Shown here piece after piece: positions 11,400 to 23,366 of a DNA stretch of 64,000 bases. Within the stretch, counting starts at the first letter, position 1; the number at the start of each line of letters is the position of its first letter. This DNA is from Piliocolobus tephrosceles (Eukaryota; Chordata; Mammalia; Primates; Cercopithecidae). The notes under the pieces are model-generated. The model had not been told where the DNA came from, made no database searches, and saw nothing but the letters and a program-made list of their open reading frames with translations. The stretch covers positions 103,776,744 to 103,840,743 of the forward strand of contig NC_045441.1 of assembly GCF_002776525.5 (NCBI RefSeq), in the 5' to 3' direction. The position numbers and the translations under genes are program-made.

Positions 11400-11639
11400 T
11401 CAGATTGTTTTAATTTTAGTGGTTGGGAGGCAGGAGCGACCACTTCTGGAATGGTGAAGTAAGGACCTCCAAAAATCTGCTCCTCTATAAAAGCAACCAA
11501 AACACAAACAGTTGTCCAAATAAACTTTTTCAGAATTCCAGAAGTTGAACAAATACTTGCAATGTTCCAAGAAGCATTTACTCAAGAAAAATAGCTGAAT
11601 CTTGCTAAGAACAGTGAGCTTTCTATGGTTTTAAATTGC
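11400..11639 (+). mobile_element. Possible old L1 5'-region relic
   Basis: GACCACTTCTGGAATGGTGA followed by TTTCAGAATTCCAGAAGTTG and GAACAAATACTTGCAA has the feel of mammalian L1M 5' sequence, and it lies directly before a clear L1 3' end in the same orientation. The match is weak, and an unrelated repeat cannot be excluded. Confidence 0.3.
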
Positions 11640-12255
11640 TGCTTTAGGAAATAGTAGGCAGTTCCTGAAAATGTTAAAAATACAGTTACCATATGACCCA
11701 GCATTTCTACTCCTAGGTATACACCCCAAGAGTACTGAAAACATATGTCTATGCTAAACCCTCTACACCAGTGTTCATAGTAACATTATTCATATCAGGC
11801 GAAAAATAGAAGCAGCCCAAGTTTTCGTCATCTGTTGAATGGATAATAAAATGTGGTACATCTATACAATGGAATTTTATTTGGCAATAAAAACAAATGA
11901 GGTTCTGATATATGCTCAAATATTGAGGAATCTTGAAAACATTATGTTAACTGAAAGAATCCACTCACAATAGGCTAAATATTGTATGATTCCAATTACA
12001 TGAAATAGTGCAAACAGGCAAATCTATACAAACAGAAAGTAGTAGACAGTGCTTGCTAGCACTAGGGTAGAGGAAGGAATAGGGAATGATTGCTAGAGTG
12101 CATGGGTTTCTTTTGGGGATAAGGAAAAATGTTCTGAAATTCCATCGTGGCAATAACTGTACAACTCTGTAAATATATTAACATTCATGGAATTATGTAA
12201 ATTAAAAGTGTGAAATCTACAGTATACGAATTATATCTCAATAAAGTTGTTGTAA
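11640..12255 (+). mobile_element. L1M-type LINE, ORF2 C-terminus and 3' UTR
   Basis: ORF2-derived text is readable: TACCATATGACCCAGCATTT, CTCCTAGGTATACACC, ACATTATTCATA, GTGGTACATCTATACAATGG and AATTTTATTTGGCAATAAAA. It then runs into a 3' UTR with GTGAAATCTACAGTATACG and ATATCTCAATAAAG. Frame breaks are frequent, so no protein can be made. The ending is typical of older (mammalian-wide) L1M subfamilies. Confidence 0.85.
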
Positions 12256-12455
12256 AAACATTTCAGTAGATAACAGTTTTTACCTGGGGCAAAAATACTA
12301 TTTTAAAAAGACATATTAAGGTGAGATTGCTGCAATAATTTCTGTCTTTTAAGCTTTACAGAGGACACTTGACAGATTTATTTGCTTCTACCTTTATTCA
12401 TTCTAAAATTATTTCTGGGAGTATAATCTCACAACTGCAAGTAGTGGATAACATA

Positions 12456-12497
12456 CGTGTATGTGTGTGTGTCCGCGTGTGTGTGTCTGTGTGTGTT
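12456..12497. repeat. (TG)n microsatellite, interrupted
   Basis: Runs of TG broken by TCCGCG and TCTG. The CG-containing interruption suggests an old, decaying repeat. Confidence 0.9.
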
Positions 12498-12569
12498 ACC
12501 AAATGAATATATTGGTTTATTTAATGTCAAATGATTATACTTTGATATGAAACACTTAAATAGTAATAG

Positions 12570-12765
12570 TTCCTCTAAGTGTTTCATGTGGAATAACTCA
12601 CTGTATGTTCAAAGCTATTCTATGAGGTTGGGACTATTATTAACCATAGGAAAAAAACTAAAACAGAGATAACTTAATGAGGCCAAGGTCACAGAGTAAA
12701 TAAAATTTGAATCTAGACAGGCTGACTCCAGAGTCTGTGCTTTTATCCACTTGCCATGCTGCTGC
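12570..12765 (-). mobile_element. MIR SINE
   Basis: The reverse MIR order is visible: TCTATGAGGTTGGGACTATTA, CAGAGATAACTTAATGAGGCC, AAGGTCACAGAGTAAATAAA, GAATCTAGACAGGCTGACTCCAGAG. It is diverged, as expected. Confidence 0.8.
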
Positions 12766-13086
12766 TGTAATGAAAAAATTCAAAGAGTATGTTAAAAGTA
12801 ATACAATAAGTAGTTATGTTGAAGACATCACAAATATAAACCACAGAGAAGATGAAATAAAACAGAACTAAAACCAATCCCTTCATGTTTTATAATAAGT
12901 TATTACAGCTTGGGATATAATTTCAGTGATAACATCAGGTCAGAAGTCAAAAGAAAGAAGAAGATATGTTCTGAAACTGTTAAGTGACTCAGAAAGTGGT
13001 TCTAATAATGAAAAACACTGATATTGAAGATGCATATAAAACACTGACAGATTCTTCATGAAACATAAGAGCAGAAAAAAGTAATA

Positions 13087-13442
13087 TGGTTGGCCCTATA
13101 ACAACGCGGGGTTTAGGGGTGTCAACCCCCATGCAGTTGAAAATCTGCATTTAACTTTTGACTCCCTCAAAAATTAACTACTAATAGCCTACTGTTGACT
13201 GGAAGTCTTACAGACAACATAAACAGTCAATTAACACATAAACTAGTACTTATATATACTTTATACATTCATGACATACATAACTTTTCTTAACTTTTTT
13301 GATATTGTTAGACTAATTGGTTCAGCTGTGAGTTTATTCAAATTGTTGCAAATGTCCAAAACATTTTCCAACATGTATAGGAAAAAAATCCACGTACACA
13401 CAGACCCCACAATTCAAATCCACGTTGTTCAAATGTCAGCTG
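13087..13442 (-). mobile_element. MER2B, nonautonomous Tigger-type DNA transposon
   Basis: The ends are the imperfect inverted repeat GGTTGGCCCTATAACAACG and CACGTTGTTCAAATGTCAGCTG, with GGGGTTTAGGGGTGTCAACC just inside. Internal blocks TACTAATAGCCTACTGTTGACTG and CATTCATGACATACATAACT fit MER2B rather than full MER2. A TA precedes the left end, as expected for a pogo/Tc1 target site; the right TA is not intact. Length about 356 bases is close to full. Confidence 0.9.
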
Positions 13443-15388
13443 TTTATTGAAATAAGTATATGTGATTTACATAACCAATATAACAAAATTAATAAAATAA
13501 AATGTTAAATAGCTATTTGAGTCATCTACAATGATGTACATGAAAAAACGGGAAGATCACTTTATGTTCAAGATTACCTTTCTTTGAAGAAAGACGCAAC
13601 TCGTCAAATTTTTATTTAAAACATCCAAAAAACAACTGCTGGCTATTCTTATGCCCCATGAAGTAATACACTGACAGTTCACCAGTAAATTTGGATATGT
13701 CAGGAAGCCAAACCTTAACAAAATTCCGTTTCACTTTTTATTTTATTTCCAGTACTACTTTGTTTTATTTGACTTTGTCATGCCTGCCTTTATTATGCAG
13801 TGACTTGCAGGAAACTTAAAATCTCAACCATGACATGAAAACCAAATAGAATATTATGATCTCTTTGCAGGTTTGACAATGTATTGCAATTTGACATAGG
13901 GGTTGACATAACCCACCAAAGATACATGCTCTCTATTTTTAATTTTTAAATAAGTCTTGTCATCATATGTTCAAATCTTTATTCCTCAAGCATCTCCAAG
14001 ACACAGAGTTTACTCTCATTCCTAGGCTGTCAGTTAAGGGGGTCCTGGTTCTGCCTCCCTGACAAACTTCCCTCAATAGCTGCTCCCTTTCCACTACAGG
14101 CAAATGAACCTCCTGGTATTAAAGAGTACATTACCTGCTATTACATTAAAAATCGTGAACAAAACCACTCATCTTGACAGTACGAACTTGCACCAAACCA
14201 CCAACTGAGTCCCTGGGATAGAGTCTGACAGACCTTTGCTATAATTGGCTCTGCCACTGAGCTGGCTTCACAATTCAAACATGAAACAAAGCCAACTAAG
14301 GAGAAGCAAGGTTGAGATGTGTTTTGTCCTTTGTTTTTCCTTCAAGCACTCAAAATACTCATTACTATAGAATTTTACACTCTCGAAGTAAAAACAATAC
14401 TTATATGAACATGTATGTGTGTCTATAGATATATATATATGTATATATTCACCTTATGATGGAAAATGCAAGCCTTATTGGCTATTCTTTCCTCAGAGAA
14501 ATAAGCATGCCCTACTAATCTTTTTTGAGCTTAATTTTCTCTTTGGTTTCCTAGCAGATTACTTCAGGTTACCTGTTCTTCTGCATGGCTTCCATATAAC
14601 CAACTGTGCCATTTCATTAGCCACAGTCCATTCCTGATGCCTGGAGAGATTACAAGCACTGGTGGCTTTTATTCCATAGGAAAAGCTGTTTCCCACCAGA
14701 GAACTGCTCTGTCTGCCTGTGTTAGGGTCAGGATATTCTAGAGAATACTGTCCTGGGATTCTTGAGCAAGCTGGCCAGTGTGACTCCTGTGTAACAGTGA
14801 ACTATTATAAGCACTTGAAAACAGACTTTGAATTTTACTGATCTGTATAACATCTAGGCCACCTGCCAGTGTACCTGAGCATAAAGAAGGTTCAATCAGC
14901 ATTTGTTGAACTTAAATAGTAATTGAGAAAGGGAAGGCCTCAGTTCTTCTGATAGCCATTTGGGATCATACAGTTTATTTTTCATTCTTTTTCCACATCT
15001 TTAAAATGTCTAGAAAGATCTAACAACCAGCTTACATGAAATATAGGGCACAGAGAAATAGGTTCAATGAAAATACAGGGATATAATCACCAAAATTCAA
15101 CATGTGGGAAACTACCTACAGCAAAACTAACCTGGTTTCTTCAACAAATTTCAACAAATAAATTGTAACGAGAGAGGGGGAGGAAGAAAGAAAGAGACAG
15201 AGACAGAAAGAGACATAGACATAACTGACCTAGGGAATTTAAACTATATTTAAGGGACATAACCAAAATGTAAAATGTGGAGCTCCTAATTTTACCAAAA
15301 CATAACATGTGGGCCTCCTATTTTGAACAAACCAAATATAAAAAATAAACATAACAATTATAAGTCAATCACGAAAATGTGAACACAG
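13443..15388. other. Unique DNA, few weak relics
   Basis: No coding gene was recognised. It contains an L2 3' end at 14830-14920 and a GA-rich stretch near 15165-15215. Otherwise I see no family signature. Confidence 0.5.
14830..14920 (+). mobile_element. L2 3' terminus fragment
   Basis: CCTGCCAGTGTACCTGAGCATA and GGTTCAATCAGCATTTGTTGAA follow the L2 end pattern (caataaatatttgttgaatg). The piece is short, so moderate confidence. Confidence 0.5.
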
Positions 15389-15676
15389 GGCCAGACGCGG
15401 TGGCTCACGCCTGTAATACCACCACTTGAGGCGGGCAGATTTCCTGAGATTAGGAGTTCAGAACCAGCCTGGCCAACATGGTGAAACCCCATCTCTATTA
15501 AAAGTACAAAAATTAGCTGGGTGTGGTGGTACATGCCTGTAATCCCAGCTACTCAGGAGGCTGAGGCAGGAGAATTGCTTGAACCTGGGAGGCGGAGGTT
15601 GCAGTGAGTCGAGATCGCACCACTGCATTCCAGCCTGGGTGACAGAGTTTCACTCTGTCTCAAACAAACAAACAAA
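15389..15676 (+). mobile_element. Alu (AluS type) with CAAA tail
   Basis: GGCCAGACGCGGTGGCTCACG, CCAGCCTGGCCAACATGG, GGGAGGCGGAGGTTGCAGTG and a tail of CAAACAAACAAA are all present. A block after TAATACCACCACTT is missing compared with the Alu consensus. It shares its upstream flank with the Alu at 5769. Confidence 0.95.
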
Positions 15677-18472
15677 ATCTGAAAACAATATTTGAGATTA
15701 AGAGATTATTCTCAAAGTTTTAGATGTGATAATAGTAATAATAACTATGTATGAATGACCTTATCCGTAGATATTGATGGAAATACTTACAGATAAAAAT
15801 ACTATGGTGATGGGATTTCCTTTAAAATAATCTTGGAAGGGAGAAAGTTGGTGGGGTAAAATACATGGTATTTTACTAGACTTTTCACTATAATTTAGTA
15901 TATGTTCAAAGTTTTAATATGTAATATTAATTGCTATTAATTACATAATTAATCATAATTAAAGTTTTAAATGCTTAAAAATCTACACAATGCCTTTCCT
16001 TTGAGCACTTAATGTTACCACTGCACTACCGTTATTTAAACTACCTTGCCTCTTATGTATAACTTTTCCTTAGACTCTTCCTCAATTCAGCAAAAGTATA
16101 GTACTCCCTCTTCCCACTGAATCCTGCAAACATCTCTGTTACTGCACCCATCACATTTTAGCACTGCGTTTGTTTATTTCTCACACTAGCAACTTCTTAG
16201 TAGAATATATTTTGAGAAAGAAAATCTTAATTTATTAAGCACAGTATAATAGAAAAACAGTTACATATACCCAAAGTTATTCCTTTGTCATCCTCCCTAA
16301 TAAGTGAGATTACTTGTTGAAGTTTCAGCTCAGTTCATAAAATTCTACCAGAACACAAGCAGATGCTAGCAAGATGTTCTATGTACTCTATCCTCAACTC
16401 GGCTCCTCCTCATTAATAGACAAAAGGGTCATTATTTCATCTTCTCCAAAGTTTTACTACAAAAATAATCTCTATTTACTTTCTTCTAATCCCATCTTCT
16501 TACTTTCTCTTTTTAAATTATTATCTATCTCTACTGAATTATGAGCTAACAAGAAGTAAATTCATTCTTCTTAGTATTCCAGAACTTAGGACAGTGCCAG
16601 GTAAATAGTGGATAGCTGTACATAAATATATATACATGAATGATGAATGGATAGCTGGATAAATATCAAGCCTCAAAGTAGTATTTTTGTTGATTTTCCT
16701 GAGTTAAAATATAAATGCAAAAACCTGCAGTTTTACTGTAAAGAATTCTAAAGGCCTTTAGGTATGCCAAAATAGAATATATTATACATGAGGGGAAAGG
16801 AAGCATATCTCTTTAAAATAGCATTTTATATGTTTAGGAGTACTGCCTTATGGCAAACAGCTAGTTACTCAATTTTTCTTTTTTAAAACAAGTTCTTAAC
16901 AGAACAGTATTTAAAAGTCATCATGACTTTGGGAATTTTAAAGAAGATTTATAGGTATTCTAACTTCATTGTCAATAAAATGTCAATGCAAGAACTTATA
17001 CCTACTAAAGTTAATTTTTTTGTTTTATATATTGAGACATACTGTAACAATTAACACTATGCTACCACACAGACTCAGAACAGTGCAGTAGTTTGACTTA
17101 CAAAATAATCAGTAAACAGTATAACTTTCTGTTAGTTAAGAGGGGTAATCTTAACTTTGCAGCCTTCTGGATTGTTAAAGGATGTTTTGATTTACAATAT
17201 AAACTAAACTGTGCCTATCTCTTCATGGTAAGGATGGAAATTGACCAGTTTATGGATTGACCTACTCTTGACTAACAGAGATCAGTAAACTATGAGGCCA
17301 TGTTATTTTTCTTTACTTACACTGTACTTGGAAACACAGTAAGAGTGTCTAAAATTGCAGATGAAAAATGATTAAACTCTTAACATACATACATACAACA
17401 CAGGAAAAAAAGTACTCACCTTTTAATGAGAACTATACATTTTCTTTATGGTAGTTGTACAATAAGCACACAAATCTCCAAAGTTTCCAAGTCTGGGACA
17501 CTATAAAAATCAATTTTTCATTCAATGACTGCTCATATCCATTCAGCATGAATTATTGCCTTATTAAGTACCAGAGACTTTTTCTCCCTAACTGAATACC
17601 CCATTGTACCAAATCTAGTTAGATGAAGCAGAAACAAATTCATATTTCCTAACACTTATTCAAATTTCTTGGACTAGAAACTGCACTGCTGAGAGTCTTC
17701 ACATTTTATCAAATTATTCTCCCAGTAAGTTTCTTACTAACAAGGCTCTCATGTATCATTGCTTTTCTCTTTTTATGAAACAGGAAAGGATCCCCACTAA
17801 TTTCACAGTACAATGATTCATTTATTACTCTATCTTGTTTCTTAGACTACTGAAATTAAAGATGCATATGCTCTATTATATACCACACTATTATATTTAA
17901 TAGCTTAAAATGTTAAAAATAAAATTAAAACTACTTTAAAGTACCTTTAATAGATATTTCTAACACCCAACTGCTTTATCTTTACTAACTGGCTATTTAT
18001 TTCTTAGATTTCTAAAGTCCTGCTAGAAACATAACAATGGTAGACAGGCATTAGCATTATTATCCACCATATACATACATATTTTTAGGATCTTCCCAGT
18101 GAGAATTATAAGCATCTCATCAGCAAATAGAATGTTATTTTTGAAATACAATAAGAAAAATAACACCAAGAAAATCCAAACTTCACCATGAAAAGAACAT
18201 CCCTTTTTATCACTACTATTGTTATATCTGACTTTCAAATTAATTTCAGTAAAAAGAAAATGGTGATGGTAAACCAATAACTGGTTAAACTACAAGAAGG
18301 AATTTTACTTGGAATGTAAGAGCCTCATTGCTCCAAATCTTACTTGCTGTGAACTAGGGATAATCAATAAACTCTTAATAGCAGTTTGAGTTTACATTTA
18401 ACACACGAGATGGCTGCAATCTAAAAATCACTGTACATTAGTTCAGTTTTCTTTCTTTGTTATTGTTGTTTT
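15677..18472. other. Unique AT-rich DNA with L2 traces
   Basis: No gene seen. Weak L2-like blocks lie at 16060-16200 (CCATCACATTTTAGCACTGC) and at 16525-16640 (GACAGTGCCAGGTAAATAGTG). A short palindrome AAAGTCA-TCA-TGACTTT is at 16914-16930. The rest is unclassified. Confidence 0.5.
16060..16640 (+). mobile_element. Degraded L2 3' region, in pieces
   Basis: Two blocks in the right order resemble the sense L2 3' end: CATCACATTTTAGCACTGC with TTTATTTCTCACACTAG, and ATTATGAGCTAACAAG with GACAGTGCCAGGTAAATAGTG. The middle is not recognisable, so this may be one broken copy or two. Confidence 0.4.
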
Positions 18473-18763
18473 TTGACACAAGATCTCACTCTTATCAGTC
18501 ACTCAAGCTGGCGTACAGTGGTGTGACCATGGTTCACTGCAGCCTTGACCTCCCAGGTTCAAGTGATCCCCTTGTGTCAGCCTCCCAAGTAGCTGGGACT
18601 AGAGCCATGCCCCACCATGCTCAGGTAATTATTTAATTTTTTGTAGAGACAGGGTCCCACTATGTTGCCCAAGTTGGTCTTGAACTCCTGGGCTCACATG
18701 ATCTCCTACATCTTGGCTTCCCAAAAACTGACATTACAGGCATGAGCTACCACATCCAGATCA
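18473..18763 (-). mobile_element. Old Alu (AluJ type)
   Basis: Reverse Alu blocks CACTGCAGCCTTGACCTCCC, AGCCTCCCAAGTAGCTGGGAC, TTTTTTGTAGAGACAGGGTC and ACATTACAGGCATGAGCTACC are present. GCAGCCTTGACCTCC is the AluJ version of this segment. Substitutions are many. Confidence 0.92.
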
Positions 18764-19296
18764 TGAGTTATTATTAAAACTCTGCTGGGGAGGAGAGATA
18801 TATTCAAAGATGTATGGGTAATAATTCTGCCTTCTTTCCTAGGATCAGGATGAATATGGGTTTTCTGTTTCTGCATTTGTTGTAAGAAACAGAAGAATCC
18901 AAAGTTTCCAAAACTTCCTTAGGTGGAATGCAGATATCATTGCAGTAGTGTGTGTTGTTACTTTGGGGCTGGTGATGCAAGCCTTGAGAATACCAGAGCA
19001 GCAACAAAGCTGGACAATAACATTCAACTCTGGCTGACTCTGCTTCTGGGGAGAATGTCACCAGCAACTGCTTATCCACTAGGAAACAGAGAAACTGAGA
19101 AATAGTCACTCTAAATAAACTATTTAGATCTTCTCTGGGTAGGCATTTTCCTTCTTGGAACACATAAATTGGAACATTAGAACAGGTAAACTAAGCTCTC
19201 TTCTAACCAATCTCTAAGCCATCTGAAATGCCAATGTGGTCAATAAAAATTTTTTCACTAGAAAGCCTTGCATTTATATTCCTCTGTCTCCCTGTC
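18764..19296. other. No gene seen
   Basis: A reverse frame of 119 codons (18804-19163) overlaps two other 60-codon frames on both strands. None shows a domain. No transposon signature was recognised. Confidence 0.45.
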
Positions 19297-19386
19297 TGTG
19301 TATATGTATAACTGCACATACATTTCCATGACAATGGAAACTTGTGTGCATTGTCATGGAAATGTATATGCAATTACACATACACA
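19297..19386. repeat. Long imperfect inverted repeat (hairpin)
   Basis: The left arm (19297-19336) ends ACATTTCCATGACAATG. The right arm (19349-19386) starts CATTGTCATGGAAATGT. The arms are 40 and 38 bases, with the inner 17 bases paired perfectly and the outer part broken by about two mismatches and a small bulge. The loop is 12 bases (GAAACTTGTGTG). Pairing stops outside the arms. It is not the MADE1 palindrome. It could be a pre-miRNA-like hairpin, a MITE relic or a product of template switching; sequence alone does not decide. Confidence 0.85.
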
Positions 19387-19639
19387 CAATCATGTTTTCT
19401 ACTGAACAAAAATAATATATACTTTTAAAAACTTTTCATTGTTACATAACATAGATACTGTAAAATGTAAAAATTTTAGGCCTAGCTTGGATGTATTTTC
19501 ATGAAGTGAACTCATTTACGTCAACCATTCCAGGAAGCTTCCCTTGTGCTCCATCCCAGGGATTTTGCCTCTTTAAAGGTGACAAAAATTTTAAACTGCC
19601 ATTTTAACTTTGCCTGTCTTGGAACTTATAGAGATGAAA

Positions 19640-20637
19640 ATATAGAATATGTACTATTTTGTGTTTGACTTCTTTGCTCCAGATTATACCTGTGAGATTT
19701 ACCCGTGTTCTTTGTGTTGTCATAGTTTATGCCTTTTCATTGCTCTATAGAATTTAATTTTATATCTACAGGATTTTTATTATTTCTATTCTTAACAGAC
19801 ATTTCCATTGTGAACAGTTTATTTAAAATAATACTCTTGTATAGATTTTTTTGTATAGCGACACACATTTTTTGGTTTGGTATGTATTTAGGATTAGAAT
19901 AGGTGGGTCACAGGAGATGTTTAAGTTCAGCTTTAGACTAGGCTGTCAACAGTTTTCCAGAGTGGTTATACCAACTTCCATGGCCACCAGCACCTTAAAA
20001 GTTCTAGTTGCTCCACATCTTCCCTCTCCAATATTTGATATTTTAAGTTACTTTATTTTCTAAATATTAAATTTCAATATTAATGCATTTTGTTATCTGG
20101 TAATGTTAGTCCTCCAACTTCATTCTTGTTTTTCAAGACTGACCTGGCTACTCTTGGGCCTTTGCATTTCTCCCACAAAATCCTGTTGAATATTTAATTG
20201 GGATTACATTAAATCTATACTGTTTCCTGAGTCGACATTGAAACAATTCATAAACTCATGGTATATCTTTTCATTAATTTAGGTTTCTTTTACTTTTGAA
20301 ATGTGTGCACAGGTTTTACAAATCTTTTATTTTTCCCTAGGTATTTGATGATTTTGATGCTAGTATTAATGTCATCTTTTAAAATTTTCATTTTCTAAGT
20401 CTTTCAAGCTAGCACAGAGAAATACAAATGGCTTTGTGTGCAGACCTTGTATCTAGTATTTCCTACCTGTTTGGAACACCAGACTGGTGAAGTCTTCTGG
20501 GCCTGACATTTTTTTCTATGAGGAGGTTTCTATTTACAGAGTTTATTTTCTTAACAGATATGACAATTCAAATTTTCTACTACTCCATGTGTCAGTGATG
20601 AGAAGAGGTGATTTTCAAAAAATCCGTCAATTTCACC
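19640..20637 (-). mobile_element. L1M-type LINE, ORF2 segment
   Basis: On the plus strand one reads reversed L1 ORF2 blocks: GTTTTCCAGAGTGGTTATACC, CACCAGCACCTTAAAAGTTC, TCCAACTTCATTCTTGTTTTTC, TTGGGATTACATTAAATCTATA, GTCTTCTGGGCCTG and TTTCAAAAAATCCGTCAATTTC. It spans from near the ORF2 3' end back into the reverse transcriptase region. Many stops; nonfunctional. A plus-strand L1 abuts it at about 20637. Confidence 0.8.
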
Positions 20638-21590
20638 TAAAAGGTGTTCAACATCACGGATCAACAGAGAAATGAAAATCAAAACTACAATGAGGTAACA
20701 TCACATTCCAGTTCAAATGGCTTTCATGTAAAACATAAGGCATTAACAAATGCTGTAAGGATGCGGAGAAAACAGATTCCCTGTGCACTGCTGGTGAGAA
20801 TGTAAATTAGTACCGCCACTATAACCAACACTTTGGAGGCACCTCATAAAACTAAAAATAGAACTACCATATGATCCAGCACTCCCACTGCTGGGTATAT
20901 ACCCACAGAAAGGGAATCAGTATATCAAAGAGATATCTGTACTCCCATGTTTGTTGCAGCATTATTCATAATAGCCAAGATTTGGAAGCAACCTAAGTGT
21001 CCAACAATGGATGAATGAAGAAAGAAAATGTGGTGCATATACACAGTGGAGTTCTATTCAGCCATAACAAATAATAAAATCTTGACATTTGCAACCACAT
21101 GGATGGTTCTGGAGGTCATTATGTTAAACGAAATAAAATAGGCATGAAAAGACAAATTTCACATGTTCTTACTTATTTGTGGGAACTAAGAAAACAATGG
21201 AACTCATAGAGGTAGAGAGTAGAATGATGGTTACCAGAATAGGAAGCATATTGGAGGAGGACTAGGGATGGTTAATGGATACAAATCTATGGTTAGATAG
21301 AATGAATAAGATTTAGTATTTGATAGTACAACACTGTGACTACAGTCAACAATAATTTATTGTGCATTTAAAAACTAAAAGAGTGTAACTGGAGCATTTG
21401 TAACACAAATAAAGAATAAATGCTCGAGGTAAGATATCCCATTTACCCTGATGTGATTATTACACATTGTATACCCATATCAAAATATCTCATGTACCCC
21501 CTAAATATATATACCTACTATCTAAGCACAAAAATTTAAAAACTAAAATAAAATAATAAATATTAAAAAAAGAAAACTATAATCAAACAG
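20636..21590 (+). mobile_element. L1 (L1MA/L1PB type) 3' end, 5'-truncated
   Basis: It begins near AAAGGTGTTCAACATCACGG. It carries the ORF2 C-terminal blocks GAACTACCATATGATCCAGC, GCTGGGTATATACCC and GCAACCACATGGATGG, then a 3' UTR with GATGTGATTATTACACATTG and CATGTACCCCCTAAATATAT, and an A-rich tail near 21540-21575. This is the classic 5'-truncated L1 insertion. Frame breaks show it is dead. Confidence 0.92.
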
Positions 21591-22785
21591 TAAACAAGTT
21601 TTCTGGATATTATTGGTGATTACACAACTATATTAACTTACTCTAGTTGTCTGCATAAGCAACACAAATCTGGCCCCGATGACATAATTAAAATATATTA
21701 CTATTTGTACTACATTACTGTCAGAATTTTTATTAGTTTTCTAGCTTGTGAGCATTCTCTCATCCACATTCTATATACAAAAATAATACCTTAATATATG
21801 TTTTTATTATTCCAGGAGCAAAAACACATTTTGGCAAAAACTCAGAAAAATGTAAAATAAGATTACAGTATTTTTTACATGTCAAAGAAAATACATTCCA
21901 ATATTTTCAACTCTTCAAAGTACTCTGATTATAGATAGATATAGGTAGATATAGATACACATATAGAGAGAATCATCAAAGACTGTTGCATACCAAATAA
22001 ACTCAAAACTAATGACAGTAAAAACATAATTCACAAGAGTGAGATTTTTAAATTGTATAATATAATCCATTATAGCACTTGCAACTAAACACTGTTCACT
22101 ACATAGAGAAAGTAGTAGCAACTATGCCTCGAGGTAATTATGTGATTTTACAATTGCTAAGAGAAATTTCTAAATGTAAAACTGTTATAAGATGCAAATT
22201 TAACTTTCATCCAAACCTCTAGTTTTTCGAGTCACAGTTTTCAGTTCTTTTAGGACATTCCCATACTCATGGGTGCTACACAACTGTCTATGATATTGTT
22301 TCTAAACAGGTAAGAAGTTATATTGCATATACGTTTTTTCAAAGATCCACAAATACATATTCTGTTGAATAATGCAGATAACAAACGGGGTTCTTTATTT
22401 CAGTTTTCTTGAATTATCAAACTGAAGAACAAATAATTTGTTCTGTGAGTAATATCTAAGTTTCCATTCCAAGCTATTCAGCCCAAGCTTAATACAAAAT
22501 CCAACTGGAAATCAAGGACTGGTCTAACCTTTCTACAATAGATGCTTTATGATCACACCTAAATTTAGAGTATCAATGAAATAAACATGACCAAAATTAA
22601 ACGGAGCATCTTCTCTTCTTTTATAAGCATACGCTTAATATCCAGACAGTTATTCCACCAAATGTCATAATGTACCTTTAGAAGTTCTAAACTAGGTCAC
22701 ATAAAATTATGTTTTGAAATTTAAAATGTTTCTGGCAGCATTCTACTAAGAAAGGGTATTTTCTGTTCAGATTGGTGCTGATTAT
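21591..22785. other. Unique AT-rich DNA, no gene seen
   Basis: No recognised element. An ATAGATAG-type run near 21930-21970 is the only simple repeat. Frames are short and chance-like. Confidence 0.5.
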
Positions 22786-23085
22786 TTTATTTGTTTATTT
22801 ATTTTGAGATGGAGTCTCACTCTGTCGCCCAGGCTACAGTGCAATGGCATGATCTCGGCTCACTGCAACCTCCACCTCCCGGGTTCAAGCGATTCTCCTG
22901 CCTCAGGCTCCCGAGTAGCTGGGACTACAGGCACGTGTCACCACGCCTAGCTAACTTTTGCATTTTTAGTAGAGATAGGGTTTCACCATGTTGGACAGGC
23001 TGGTCTTGAACTCCTGACCTCATGATCTGCCCACCTTGGCCTCCCAAAGTGCTGGGATTACAGGTGTGAGCTACCACGCCTGTCC
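22786..23085 (-). mobile_element. Alu (AluS type)
   Basis: TTTTGAGATGGAGTCTCACTC, CGGCTCACTGCAACCTCCACC, TCCCGAGTAGCTGGGACTAC, TTTTAGTAGAGATAGGG and CCTCCCAAAGTGCTGGGATT give a complete reverse Alu. The poly-T has become a TTTATTTG-type repeat. No clear target duplication. Confidence 0.96.
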
Positions 23086-23366
23086 TCAGGTTCATGCTGA
23101 CAATATTTATACTTTAAAACATTTACCTGGTTGATGTATTTTGCTTGAAAAAACAACAACCTTTTCTGTAATAAGTTTTAACTTCTCCAAATTAAGAAAA
23201 CACTCAGCCAGCAAAAATAAATTCACTAAACAAAAGGAAGAAAACACAATAAATGAATTTTGAAATAAGCTAAATGCCTTAAATGGGGAATAGAAGGTCT
23301 GTGTTTTGTTTCTATATTTTTTACCAATTTCTCATGAAGGCTTACATGAAGAAAGGAACTCCTAGA

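Noticed and set aside
11177..11500. 107-codon reverse frame with plausible amino-acid mix
   Set aside because: Overlaps a possible L1 5' relic in the opposite orientation and shows no known domain; left as noncoding.
16914..16930. Palindrome AAAGTCA-TCA-TGACTTT as a paired AP-1-like site
   Set aside because: A single 17-base palindrome of this kind is expected by chance in 64 kb and has no supporting context.
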